Source: Pseudomonas sp. W4I3 (GTDB taxonomy: Bacteria; Pseudomonadota; Gammaproteobacteria; Pseudomonadales; Pseudomonadaceae). From it: a stretch of 64,000 bases of DNA. The position numbers and the translations under genes are program-made. The DNA is taken from positions 698,501-762,500 of the forward strand of contig NZ_JAUSXS010000001.1 in the NCBI RefSeq assembly GCF_030816195.1. The letters run 5' to 3'. The notes under the pieces were generated by a model. That model was not told where the DNA came from and did no database searches. It was given only the letters and a program-made list of their open reading frames with translations. Shown piece by piece: positions 56,744 to 64,000 of this stretch. Within the stretch, counting starts at the first letter, position 1. Every line of letters starts with the position of its first letter.

Positions 56744-58237
56744 TCAAGCCTTAAGCATGTGGCCTGTTTCTTCCAGGTTAATGTGCCAGCTCAGTGCTTC
56801 GCGCAGGATGTGCGGGGTATGCCCGCCGAGAGCGCAGGCGGCGTCGAAGTAACTGTTCAGCGCATCGCGATACGCCGGGTGCACACAGTTGTCGATGATC
56901 ACTCGGGCACGCTCTCGTGGCGCCAGGCCACGCAGGTCGGCCAGGCCCACTTCGGTCACCAGGATGTCTACGTCATGCTCGGTGTGGTCCACATGACTCA
57001 CCATCGGCACCACGCTGGAAATGGCGCCGCCTTTGGCAATCGACTTGGTTACAAAGATCGCCAGGTGCGCATTGCGTGCAAAGTCCCCGGAACCGCCGAT
57101 ACCGTTCATCATTCGCGTGCCGCAGACATGCGTAGAGTTGACGTTGCCGTAGATATCAAACTCCAGCGCGGTGTTGATACCAATAATGCCCAGGCGACGA
57201 ACCACTTCAGGGTGGTTGGAGATCTCCTGCGGGCGCAGCACCAGTTTGTCCTTGTAGTGCTCAAGATTGCCGAACACATCGGCATTGCGCCGCTCCGACA
57301 GGGTGATCGAGCTGCCGGAGGCAAAGCTCAGCTTGCCAGCGTCGATCAAGTCGAAGGTCGAGTCCTGCAGCACTTCCGAATACATGGTCAAGTCTTCGAA
57401 CGGCGAGTCGATCAAGCCGCACATTACCGCGTTAGCGATATTGCCAATGCCGGCTTGCAGTGGGCCAAGCTTGTTGGTCATGCGCCCGGCGTCTACTTCC
57501 TGTTTCAGAAAGTTGATCAGGTGGTTGGCGATGCCTTGGGTATCGGCGTCGGGTGGCGTCACGGTGGACGCGGAATCCGCCTGGTTGGTGATCACGATGG
57601 CGACGATCTTTTCGGGCGGGATCGGAATCGCCGTGCTGCCGATGCGATCATCGACTTTTACCAGTGGAATCGGTGTGCGCGTTGGCCGATAGGTAGGGAT
57701 ATAAATGTCGTGCAGCCCTTCCAGGTTCGGGTTGTGCGCGAGGTTGATCTCGACGATCACTTGCTTGGCGAAAATCGCGAAGCTGGCCGAGTTGCCCACC
57801 GAGGTGGTGGGCACGATATGCCCCTGCTCGGTGATTGCGACGGCTTCGATCACTGCGATGTCCGGCAACTTGAGCTGGTTGTTGCGCAGTTGCTCGACGG
57901 TTTCCGACAGGTGCTGGTCAATAAACATCACCTCGCCCGCATTGATCGCCTTTCGCAGCGTGCTGTCCACCTGGAATGGCATGCGGCGCGAGAGCACGCC
58001 GGCTTCGGTCAGCTGCTTGTCCAGGTCGTTGCCCAGGCTGGCGCCAGTCATCAGGGTGATTTTCAGCGGCGAAGTCTTGGCGCGTTCGGCCAGGGCGTGG
58101 GGGACGGCCTTGGCTTCACCGGCACGGGTGAAGCCGCTCATGCCGACGGTCATCCCGTCCTCAATCAGTGCAGCGGCGTCTGCCGCGCTCATGACCTTGT
58201 TCAACAACGAAGGCAAGCGGATACGATCACGGTACAT
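56744..58237 (-). CDS. Acetyl-CoA hydrolase/transferase family protein (CoA-transferase)
   Basis: 497 residues. Homologous to PA5445 and to succinyl-CoA:acetate CoA-transferases. Characteristic regions: GMTVGMSGFTRAGEAKAVP near the N-terminus, VPTTSVGNSASFAIFAKQVIVEIN, and the C-terminal GGSGDFARNAHLAIFVTKS, VSHVDHTEHDVDILVTEVGLADLRGL. The active-site Glu is expected in the DLTMYSEVLQDS region. Moves CoA between acetate and succinate-type acids, or hydrolyses acetyl-CoA. Confidence 0.87.
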   Translation of the reverse strand: MYRDRIRLPSLLNKVMSAADAAALIEDGMTVGMSGFTRAGEAKAVPHALAERAKTSPLKITLMTGASLGNDLDKQLTEAGVLSRRMPFQVDSTLRKAINAGEVMFIDQHLSETVEQLRNNQLKLPDIAVIEAVAITEQGHIVPTTSVGNSASFAIFAKQVIVEINLAHNPNLEGLHDIYIPTYRPTRTPIPLVKVDDRIGSTAIPIPPEKIVAIVITNQADSASTVTPPDADTQGIANHLINFLKQEVDAGRMTNKLGPLQAGIGNIANAVMCGLIDSPFEDLTMYSEVLQDSTFDLIDAGKLSFASGSSITLSERRNADVFGNLEHYKDKLVLRPQEISNHPEVVRRLGIIGINTALEFDIYGNVNSTHVCGTRMMNGIGGSGDFARNAHLAIFVTKSIAKGGAISSVVPMVSHVDHTEHDVDILVTEVGLADLRGLAPRERARVIIDNCVHPAYRDALNSYFDAACALGGHTPHILREALSWHINLEETGHMLKA

Positions 58238-58362
58238 GAATGTTCATCTCAGGCTACGGAAGCAAGGTGGGCAGTGTAGTGATTTCAAAAAGTTTCGGCC
58301 CGCTACCATGGTCGAATGCCGAGCAGCGATTTAGAGCCTTTGGTCGGGTTTCACGTGGTAAC

Positions 58363-58395
58363 AAAAAACCCCAGCCTACGGGAGGCCAGGGTTTT
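58363..58395 (-). terminator. Terminator after the pnt operon
   Basis: On the minus strand the stem is AAAACCCTGGCCT / AGGCTGGGGTTTT (11 of 13 pairs) with loop CCCGT, and the run of T at 58363-58368 follows. It lies 22 bases after the pntB stop. Confidence 0.88.
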
Positions 58396-58416
58396 GGGTA
58401 TTGCGCTGGCGCAGTG

Positions 58417-59853
58417 TTATTCGACGGCCTTGACCATGTCTTCGATGACCTTCTTGGCATCGCCGAAGACCATCATGGTCTTGTCGAGGTAGAACAACTC
58501 GTTATCCAGGCCCGCGTAGCCGCTGGCCATCGAGCGCTTGTTGACGATGATGGTCTTGGCCTTGAACGCCTCAAGGATCGGCATGCCGGCGATCGGTGAG
58601 TTCGGATCGTTCTTGGCGGCCGGGTTGACCACATCGTTGGCGCCCAGCACCAGTACCACGTCGGCCTGGCCAAACTCGGAGTTGATGTCTTCCATCTCGA
58701 ACACTTGGTCGTAAGGCACTTCTGCCTCGGCCAGCAGTACGTTCATGTGCCCAGGCATACGGCCCGCCACGGGGTGGATCGCGTATTTTACCGTCACGCC
58801 GTGGTGAGTCAGCTTCTCGGTCAGCTCCTTGAGCGCGTGTTGCGCTCGAGCCACGGCCAGGCCATAGCCCGGCACGATGATTACGGTGTCAGCGTTGGTC
58901 AGCAGGAAGGTGGCATCGTCGGCCGAGCCGGATTTTACCGGGCGCGCTTCTTTTGAGCCTGTCGCAGCCGCGGCATCAGGCGTATTGCCGAAACCGCCGA
59001 GCAGTACATTAAAGAAGGAGCGGTTCATGGCCTTGCACATGATGTACGAGAGGATCGCGCCGCTGGAGCCCACCAGGGAGCCTGCGATGATCAGCATCGA
59101 GTTGTTCAGCGAGAAGCCAATCCCCGCCGCCGCCCAGCCGGAGTAGCTGTTGAGCATCGACACCACGACCGGCATGTCGGCGCCGCCGATCGGGATGATG
59201 ATCAGCACGCCCAGTACAAAGGCCAGTGCCAGCATCACAGCGAATGCAGTGAGGTTGCCGGTGAACATGAATGTCAGGCCCAGGCCCAGGGTCAGCAGGC
59301 CCAGCACCAGATTGAGCTTGTGCTGGCCACCGAACTGTACCGGTGCGCCCTGGAACAGGCGGAACTTGTATTTGCCCGACAGCTTGCCGAAGGCGATCAC
59401 GGAGCCGGAGAAGGTGATTGCACCAATCGCCGCGCCGAGAAACAGCTCCAGGCGGTTACCCGCAGGAATCGAGTCGCCCAGGTGTTTGACGATGCCCAGC
59501 GATTGCGGCTCGACGACAGCAGCAATGGCGATAAACACCGCTGCCAGGCCGATCATGCTGTGCATGAAGGCGACCAGCTCCGGCATCTTGGTCATTTCCA
59601 CGCGCTTGGCCATGATCGAGCCGGCGGTGCCGCCGATCAGCAGGCCGACGATCACGTAGCCGATACCGGCGGTTGCCAGTTCAGCACCGAGCTTATAGAT
59701 GAGACCAACGGTGGTGAGCACTGCCAGCGCCATGCCAAGCATGCCGAACAGGTTGCCGCGCCGCGAAGTGGTTGGGTGCGAGAGGCCCTTGAGGGCTTGG
59801 ATGAAACAGATCGACGCAATCAGGTAGAGCGTCGTGACGAGGTTCATGCTCAT
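58417..59853 (-). CDS. pntB: NAD(P) transhydrogenase subunit beta
   Basis: Couples proton flow to hydride transfer from NADH to NADP+. 478 residues: about nine membrane segments in the first 280, then the soluble NADP(H)-binding domain III (about 300-478; VIIVPGYGLAVARAQHALKEL). ATG 59853 overlaps the pntAB stop by one base; a second ATG at 59847 is possible. Confidence 0.94.
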   Translation of the reverse strand: MSMNLVTTLYLIASICFIQALKGLSHPTTSRRGNLFGMLGMALAVLTTVGLIYKLGAELATAGIGYVIVGLLIGGTAGSIMAKRVEMTKMPELVAFMHSMIGLAAVFIAIAAVVEPQSLGIVKHLGDSIPAGNRLELFLGAAIGAITFSGSVIAFGKLSGKYKFRLFQGAPVQFGGQHKLNLVLGLLTLGLGLTFMFTGNLTAFAVMLALAFVLGVLIIIPIGGADMPVVVSMLNSYSGWAAAGIGFSLNNSMLIIAGSLVGSSGAILSYIMCKAMNRSFFNVLLGGFGNTPDAAAATGSKEARPVKSGSADDATFLLTNADTVIIVPGYGLAVARAQHALKELTEKLTHHGVTVKYAIHPVAGRMPGHMNVLLAEAEVPYDQVFEMEDINSEFGQADVVLVLGANDVVNPAAKNDPNSPIAGMPILEAFKAKTIIVNKRSMASGYAGLDNELFYLDKTMMVFGDAKKVIEDMVKAVE

Positions 59854-60173
59854 TACTTTGGCGCCTCTTCTTTTACTTTCGGGGCTTTTTTCTTGAACAT
59901 CTCAAGCATGCGCCGGGTGACCAGAAAGCCACCAAAGACGTTGACCGCCGCCAGCGCCACGGCCAGGGTGCCCATCGTCTTGCCCAGCGGCGTCACCGTG
60001 AGGGCTGCGGCGAGCATGGCGCCGACGATCACGATTGCCGAAATGGCGTTGGTCACTGCCATCAACGGCGTGTGAAGCGCGGGTGTCACGTTCCAGACCA
60101 CGTGGTAACCGACATAAATCGCCAGCACAAAGATGATCAGGTTGTAGATACCGGGGGAGATAAGCTCTTCCAT
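59853..60173 (-). CDS. pntAB: NAD(P) transhydrogenase subunit alpha part 2
   Basis: 106 residues: the membrane portion of the alpha subunit, with three hydrophobic segments (about 10-28, 38-58 and 66-90) and a basic tail. In E. coli this is fused to the soluble part; here, as in other pseudomonads, it is separate. 15 bases after pntAA. Confidence 0.94.
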   Translation of the reverse strand: MEELISPGIYNLIIFVLAIYVGYHVVWNVTPALHTPLMAVTNAISAIVIVGAMLAAALTVTPLGKTMGTLAVALAAVNVFGGFLVTRRMLEMFKKKAPKVKEEAPK

Positions 60174-60188
60174 CGTCTGAATCCCTGC

Positions 60189-61310
60189 TTAGGCGTTTTT
60201 GCGGATGACTTGGCCGTCGCGGCACATCAGGCACGCGGCGACGATGTCGTCTTCGAGGTTGATTTCAAACTGCCCTTCCTTGGTGAACACCAGTTTCAGG
60301 AAGTCCAGCAGGTTGCGCGCATACAAGGCCGATGCATCGGCTGCCACGGCGCCGGCCAGATTGGTCGGGCCGCAAATGATCACGCCGTTTTCCACCACGA
60401 CTTGATCGGCGACCGTCAGCGGGCAGTTGCCGCCCTGCGCTGCCGCAAGGTCAATGACCACTGAGCCGGGCTTCATCTGCGCGACGGTTTCGGCGCTGAG
60501 CAACGTGGGTGCCTTGCGGCCGGGGATCAATGCGGTGGTGATGACGATATCGGCTTGCTTGGCGCGCTCATGTACCGCCAGGGCCTGGCGTTGCATCCAG
60601 CTGGTGGGCATCGGGCGTGCGTAACCGCCGACGCCGACTGCGCATTCACGTTCTTCATCGGTTTCGTAAGGCACATCGACGAACTTGGCGCCGAGGGATT
60701 CAATCTGCTCTTTGACGGCCGGGCGTACATCAGAAGCTTCGATCACCGCCCCCAGGCGTTTCGCCGTTGCGATGGCCTGCAGACCTGCGACGCCAGCACC
60801 GAGGATCAGCACGCGGGCCGCTTTCACGGTGCCTGCGGCGGTCATCAGCATCGGCATGAAACGCGGGTAGTGATGGGCCGCCAGCAATACGGCTTTATAG
60901 CCGGCGATGTTGGCCTGCGAGGACAGCACATCCAGGCTCTGGGCCCGCGAGGTGCGTGGCGCAGCTTCAAGCGCGAAGGCCGTGATGCCGCGTTCTGCGA
61001 GCTTGGCGATAGTTTCGTTGCTGAACGGGTTGAGCATGCCCACCAATACGGTGCCGCTTTTGATCAGCGCCAGTTCGCTGTCGCTGGGGGCAACCACCTT
61101 GAGGATCAGTTCGGCGCCAAACGCATCGTTGGCGCTGCCAATGGTTGCGCCTGCCGTTTCATAGGCACTGTCGACGATGCTGGCTTTAATGCCTGCGCCG
61201 CTTTGTACAGTGACCTTATGGCCCTGGCCGATCAGCTTCTTGATGGTTTCCGGGGTGGCAGCCACCCGCGTTTCACCGGTCTGGGTTTCGAGAGGAACAC
61301 CAATGTGCAC
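60189..61310 (-). CDS. pntAA: NAD(P) transhydrogenase subunit alpha part 1
   Basis: 373 residues starting at GTG 61310 (AGGAGA upstream). Alanine dehydrogenase/PNT-like NAD(H)-binding domain: MHIGVPLETQTGETRVAATPE and the NAD-binding loop LILGAGVAGLQAIATAKRLGA. First gene of the pntAA-pntAB-pntB operon. Its promoter lies in the 452-base gap to gcdR. Confidence 0.93.
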   Translation of the reverse strand: MHIGVPLETQTGETRVAATPETIKKLIGQGHKVTVQSGAGIKASIVDSAYETAGATIGSANDAFGAELILKVVAPSDSELALIKSGTVLVGMLNPFSNETIAKLAERGITAFALEAAPRTSRAQSLDVLSSQANIAGYKAVLLAAHHYPRFMPMLMTAAGTVKAARVLILGAGVAGLQAIATAKRLGAVIEASDVRPAVKEQIESLGAKFVDVPYETDEERECAVGVGGYARPMPTSWMQRQALAVHERAKQADIVITTALIPGRKAPTLLSAETVAQMKPGSVVIDLAAAQGGNCPLTVADQVVVENGVIICGPTNLAGAVAADASALYARNLLDFLKLVFTKEGQFEINLEDDIVAACLMCRDGQVIRKNA

Positions 61311-61762
61311 GTCAAATCTCCTGCATGATCTTTTTGCTTTTGATCTTTTTGTAAAAAGGCCAGTGCGCCATGAGTGGCGCAGCTGGGGCGGCCGATCAGC
61401 ACGATCCCGCTGAAATGACAGCGGGGCGCGGCATTTTGCAGGCGAACTTTACGGCCTTCAAGGGATTATGACGGGTGACGAAAAATTAACTACAAGTCAC
61501 CCTGTGACTGATTGTCGCAATGCCAAGGAATAACCCTTTTAAATACATATGTTTGAAGGGTTTAAAGGTTCGGAGGGCGGATTTTCCATCTTCGCTGTGA
61601 ATAGTCGGTTATTGGCCTGTAATAGTCGCTACAAGCCATGCAAATCATGGCCTTCACCCTTATTTTGGTTCAGCCGGTACAGTCTGTCTAAATGCGACAT
61701 TCAATTATATCTGTAGGGCCTTAATTTATCTGACTACAAGGTCAACAATGGGCTTGTCGCCT
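61311..61762 (-). promoter_or_regulatory. Region upstream of pntAA and downstream of gcdR
   Basis: 452 bases without a gene. It contains an inverted repeat GGGTGAC / GTCACCC (61473-61479 and 61496-61502, 16-base spacer) and a tandem direct repeat TGATCTTTTTG (61326-61336 and 61341-61351). The pnt promoter should lie here; both repeats are candidate control elements. The right half is AT-rich. Confidence 0.5.
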
Positions 61763-62662
61763 TTAAACGTTGGGGTTGTAGCGCTGAGATTGAGCAATCA
61801 GCCAGTCTCGGAACGCATGTAACGAAGCAGATTCGACCTTTCGCTCCGGGATCATCAGGTAATAGGCCTTGTCGCTGCGCAGGGTTTGCTTGCCTGCGAT
61901 TACCAGTTGCTTGTCTTTGAGCTCCCGCTGGATCAGGAACGGTGGGATCAGCGCGATTCCCATGTCATGCATTGCCGCCTGTGACAGCATCGAGAATAGC
62001 TCGTAACGCGGGCCTGTCATGTCGCGCGCGATGCTTAGATGCTGGGCGCTGAACCATTGACGCCACGCATAAGGGCGCGTTGTCTGCTGCAGCAGGGGCA
62101 GTTCGGCTATTTCCTGAGGGGTGAAGTGCGCACGGTCGCCGAGCAATCGTGGGCTGCATACGGGGATAGGGTTTTCACCCATGAGTCTATGGGAGTGCGT
62201 GCCGGACCAGTCGGCATCGCCGAAATAGATCGCGGCGTCGAAGTCGGTGTCGGCAAACAGGAAGGGGCGTGTGCGGTTCGTCAGGTTGACCGTTACTTCC
62301 GGGTGCTGCTGTTGAAAGTCTTTCAGGCGTGGGATCAGCCATTGGGTGCCAAACGTGGGTACCACCGCCAATTCGATCACGTTCGCGCCCTGCTGGCCCA
62401 TGATCGAAAGCGTGTCGCGCTCCACGGCGTCCAGTTGCGTTGCCACCCTGCGGCTGTAGGAGAGCCCCGCCTCGGTCAGCTTTACCCCGCGCCGCGAGCG
62501 TCGAAACAGCTCGACACTCAAAAACTCTTCGAGGCTGGCGATTTGTCGACAGATCGCGCCTTGAGTAATGGAAAGCTCCAGCGCCGCCTTGGTGAAGCTC
62601 TCGTGACGGGCCGCTGCTTCAAAGCTGATCAGCGCGGTAGTGCTGGGGATTTTTCTGCGCAT
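61763..62662 (-). CDS. gcdR: LysR-family regulator of glutarate metabolism (GcdR-like)
   Basis: 299 residues from ATG 62662 (MRRKIPSTTAL); ATG 62668 is an alternative. N-terminal helix-turn-helix (SFTKAALELSITQGAICRQIASLE) and an effector-binding domain (about 95-299). Divergent from gcdH; in Pseudomonas a LysR-type regulator in this place (PA0448 position) controls glutaryl-CoA dehydrogenase and lysine/glutarate degradation. The 158-base gap must hold both promoters. Confidence 0.86.
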   Translation of the reverse strand: MRRKIPSTTALISFEAAARHESFTKAALELSITQGAICRQIASLEEFLSVELFRRSRRGVKLTEAGLSYSRRVATQLDAVERDTLSIMGQQGANVIELAVVPTFGTQWLIPRLKDFQQQHPEVTVNLTNRTRPFLFADTDFDAAIYFGDADWSGTHSHRLMGENPIPVCSPRLLGDRAHFTPQEIAELPLLQQTTRPYAWRQWFSAQHLSIARDMTGPRYELFSMLSQAAMHDMGIALIPPFLIQRELKDKQLVIAGKQTLRSDKAYYLMIPERKVESASLHAFRDWLIAQSQRYNPNV

Positions 62663-62820
62663 GTACATAGTCCTCACAGGTAAGGCGCTTTTTATGGCCT
62701 TATCGGGCGTTACGAAGTGAGAAATTAGCACAAGCTCTTGCAGAAACCTCGTTTGCCCTCTGCACCGGCCCGGCCTAGTCTGCATGCACGACGTTTGATT
62801 CTTTTCGTGAGGACTTATTC

Positions 62821-64000
62821 ATGGCTGGCAAGGCAAGCTTCAACTGGATCGATCCACTGCTGCTGGATCAACAACTCACTGAAGAAGAGCGCATGGTGCG
62901 TGACAGCGCCGAGCAATTTGCTCAGGACAAGTTGGCTCCTCGTGTGCTTGAAGCTTTCCGTCATGAAAAGACCGACCCTGCGATCTTCCGCGAGATGGGC
63001 GAAACCGGCTTGTTGGGTGCGATGATCCCCGAGCAATACGGTGGCAGTGGTTTGAACTACGTCAGCTATGGGTTGATTGCCCGGGAAGTCGAGCGAGTCG
63101 ATTCCGGTTATCGCTCGATGATGAGTGTGCAGTCCTCGCTGGTGATGGTGCCGATCAACGAATTCGGTACCGAAGCGCAAAAGCAAAAGTACCTGCCGAA
63201 GTTGGCCTCCGGCGAATGGATCGGCTGCTTCGGCCTCACCGAGCCCAACCACGGCTCGGACCCAGGCGCGATGATTACGCGTGCACGTAAAGTGGATGGC
63301 GGCTACAGCCTGACGGGCGCGAAGATGTGGATCACCAACAGTCCGATCGCTGACGTGTTCGTGGTGTGGGGCAAGGACGACGCGGGCGACATACGCGGTT
63401 TTGTCCTGGAGAAGGGCTGGAAAGGCCTGAGTGCCCCGGCGATTCACGGCAAGGTCGGTCTGCGGGCGTCTATCACCGGCGAAATCGTGATGGATAACGT
63501 ATTTGTACCCGAAGAGAACATCTTCCCGGATGTGCGTGGCTTGAAAGGTCCTTTCACTTGCCTGAATTCGGCGCGGTACGGCATCTCCTGGGGAGCGCTT
63601 GGGGCTGCGGAGTTCTGCTGGCACACCGCGCGTCAGTACACGCTTGATCGCCAACAGTTTGGTCGCCCATTGGCCGCCACGCAGTTGATCCAGAAGAAGC
63701 TGGCCGATATGCAGACCGAGATTACGCTGGCGCTGCAAGGCTGTTTGCGTCTTGGGCGGATGAAGGATGAAGGGACTGCGGCGGTTGAGATTACTTCGAT
63801 CATGAAGCGCAACTCATGTGGCAAGTCCCTGGATATCGCGCGCATGGCTCGAGACATGCTCGGTGGCAACGGTATCTCCGACGAGTTTGGGGTGGCGCGT
63901 CATTTGGTCAACCTGGAGGTGGTCAATACCTATGAAGGTACGCATGACGTGCATGCCCTGATCCTGGGGCGCGCGCAAACCGGTCTTCAGGCCTTCTATT
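62821..64000 (+). CDS. gcdH: Glutaryl-CoA dehydrogenase (stop codon cut by window end)
   Basis: FAD enzyme that oxidises and decarboxylates glutaryl-CoA to crotonyl-CoA in lysine and tryptophan breakdown. 393 codons are visible, the full usual length, ending [14 protein letters not shown]; base 64000 is T, the first base of the expected stop. Acyl-CoA dehydrogenase motifs: [37 protein letters not shown], and the C-terminal [17 protein letters not shown], where the Glu of YEGTHD is the catalytic base. GTGAGGAC lies before ATG 62821. Divergent from gcdR. Confidence 0.95.
   Translation, partial: MAGKASFNWIDPLLLDQQLTEEERMVRDSAEQFAQDKLAPRVLEAFRHEKTDPAIFREMGETGLLGAMIPEQYGGSGLNYVSYGLIAREVERVDSGYRSMMSVQSSLVMVPINEFGTEAQKQKYLPKLASGEWIGCFGLTEPNHGSDPGAMITRARKVDGGYSLTGAKMWITNSPIADVFVVWGKDDAGDIRGFVLEKGWKGLSAPAIHGKVGLRASITGEIVMDNVFVPEENIFPDVRGLKGPFTCLNSARYGISWGALGAAEFCWHTARQYTLDRQQFGRPLAATQLIQKKLADMQTEITLALQGCLRLGRMKDEGTAAVEITSIMKRNSCGKSLDIARMARDMLGGNGISDEFGVARHLVNLEVVNTYEGTHDVHALILGRAQTGLQAFY

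Overview
The window is chromosomal DNA of a Pseudomonas, most likely of the P. fluorescens group. The evidence is protein identity and gene order: runs matching the P. aeruginosa neighbourhoods around cox/ctaA/cyoE, znu-polA-engB-dsbA and kinB-algB, DUF2388 proteins that I know mainly from pseudomonads, and many REP doublets of the P. fluorescens type (TGTGGGAGGGGGCTTGCCC). No search was run; assignments come from reading motifs and translated sequence.

Layout. 1-5500: end of a radical SAM gene, a beta-carbonic anhydrase with a SulP transporter, an IS481-type insertion sequence that has split a REP doublet, and a conserved gene carrying a frameshift. 5500-14530: the aa3/caa3-type cytochrome c oxidase locus (coxB, coxA, ctaG, coxC, then SURF1, a thioredoxin-like protein, ctaA, cyoE, SCO); coxC is frameshifted by one base. 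14560-24820: metNIQ methionine importer, katE catalase, a lipoprotein, the znu/zur zinc uptake locus, and thrB. 24890-34260: polA, an ErsA/Spot 42-like sRNA with its own AlgU-type promoter, engB, cytochrome c4, dsbA, a nuclease/phosphatase-fold protein, a diguanylate cyclase and the AmpDh2 amidase. 34377-38920: kinB-algB and, divergent from them, a sigma-54 promoter driving a three-gene envelope cluster ending in an Ivy lysozyme inhibitor. 39634-52533: gltP, a nucleoside-recognition-domain membrane protein, a four-gene MCE lipid-transport operon, an M16 peptidase, Na/Pi cotransporter, TerC and CitMHS proteins. 52840-56425: an operon of three secreted DUF2388 paralogues and a DUF4105 protein with an HExxH motif, followed by a DUF1127 gene. 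56744-64000: a CoA-transferase, the pntAA-pntAB-pntB transhydrogenase, and the divergent gcdR/gcdH pair.

Most content is housekeeping or conserved accessory metabolism. The parts that are least explained are the DUF2388/DUF4105 secreted-protein operon with its dense array of CTGTA/TACAG repeats nearby, the sigma-54 promoter region next to algB, the two frameshifts (coxC and the gene at 4850), and the REP doublets, one of which is cut by the IS and can be reconstructed exactly by removing it. I see no CRISPR array, prophage, tRNA or rRNA gene.
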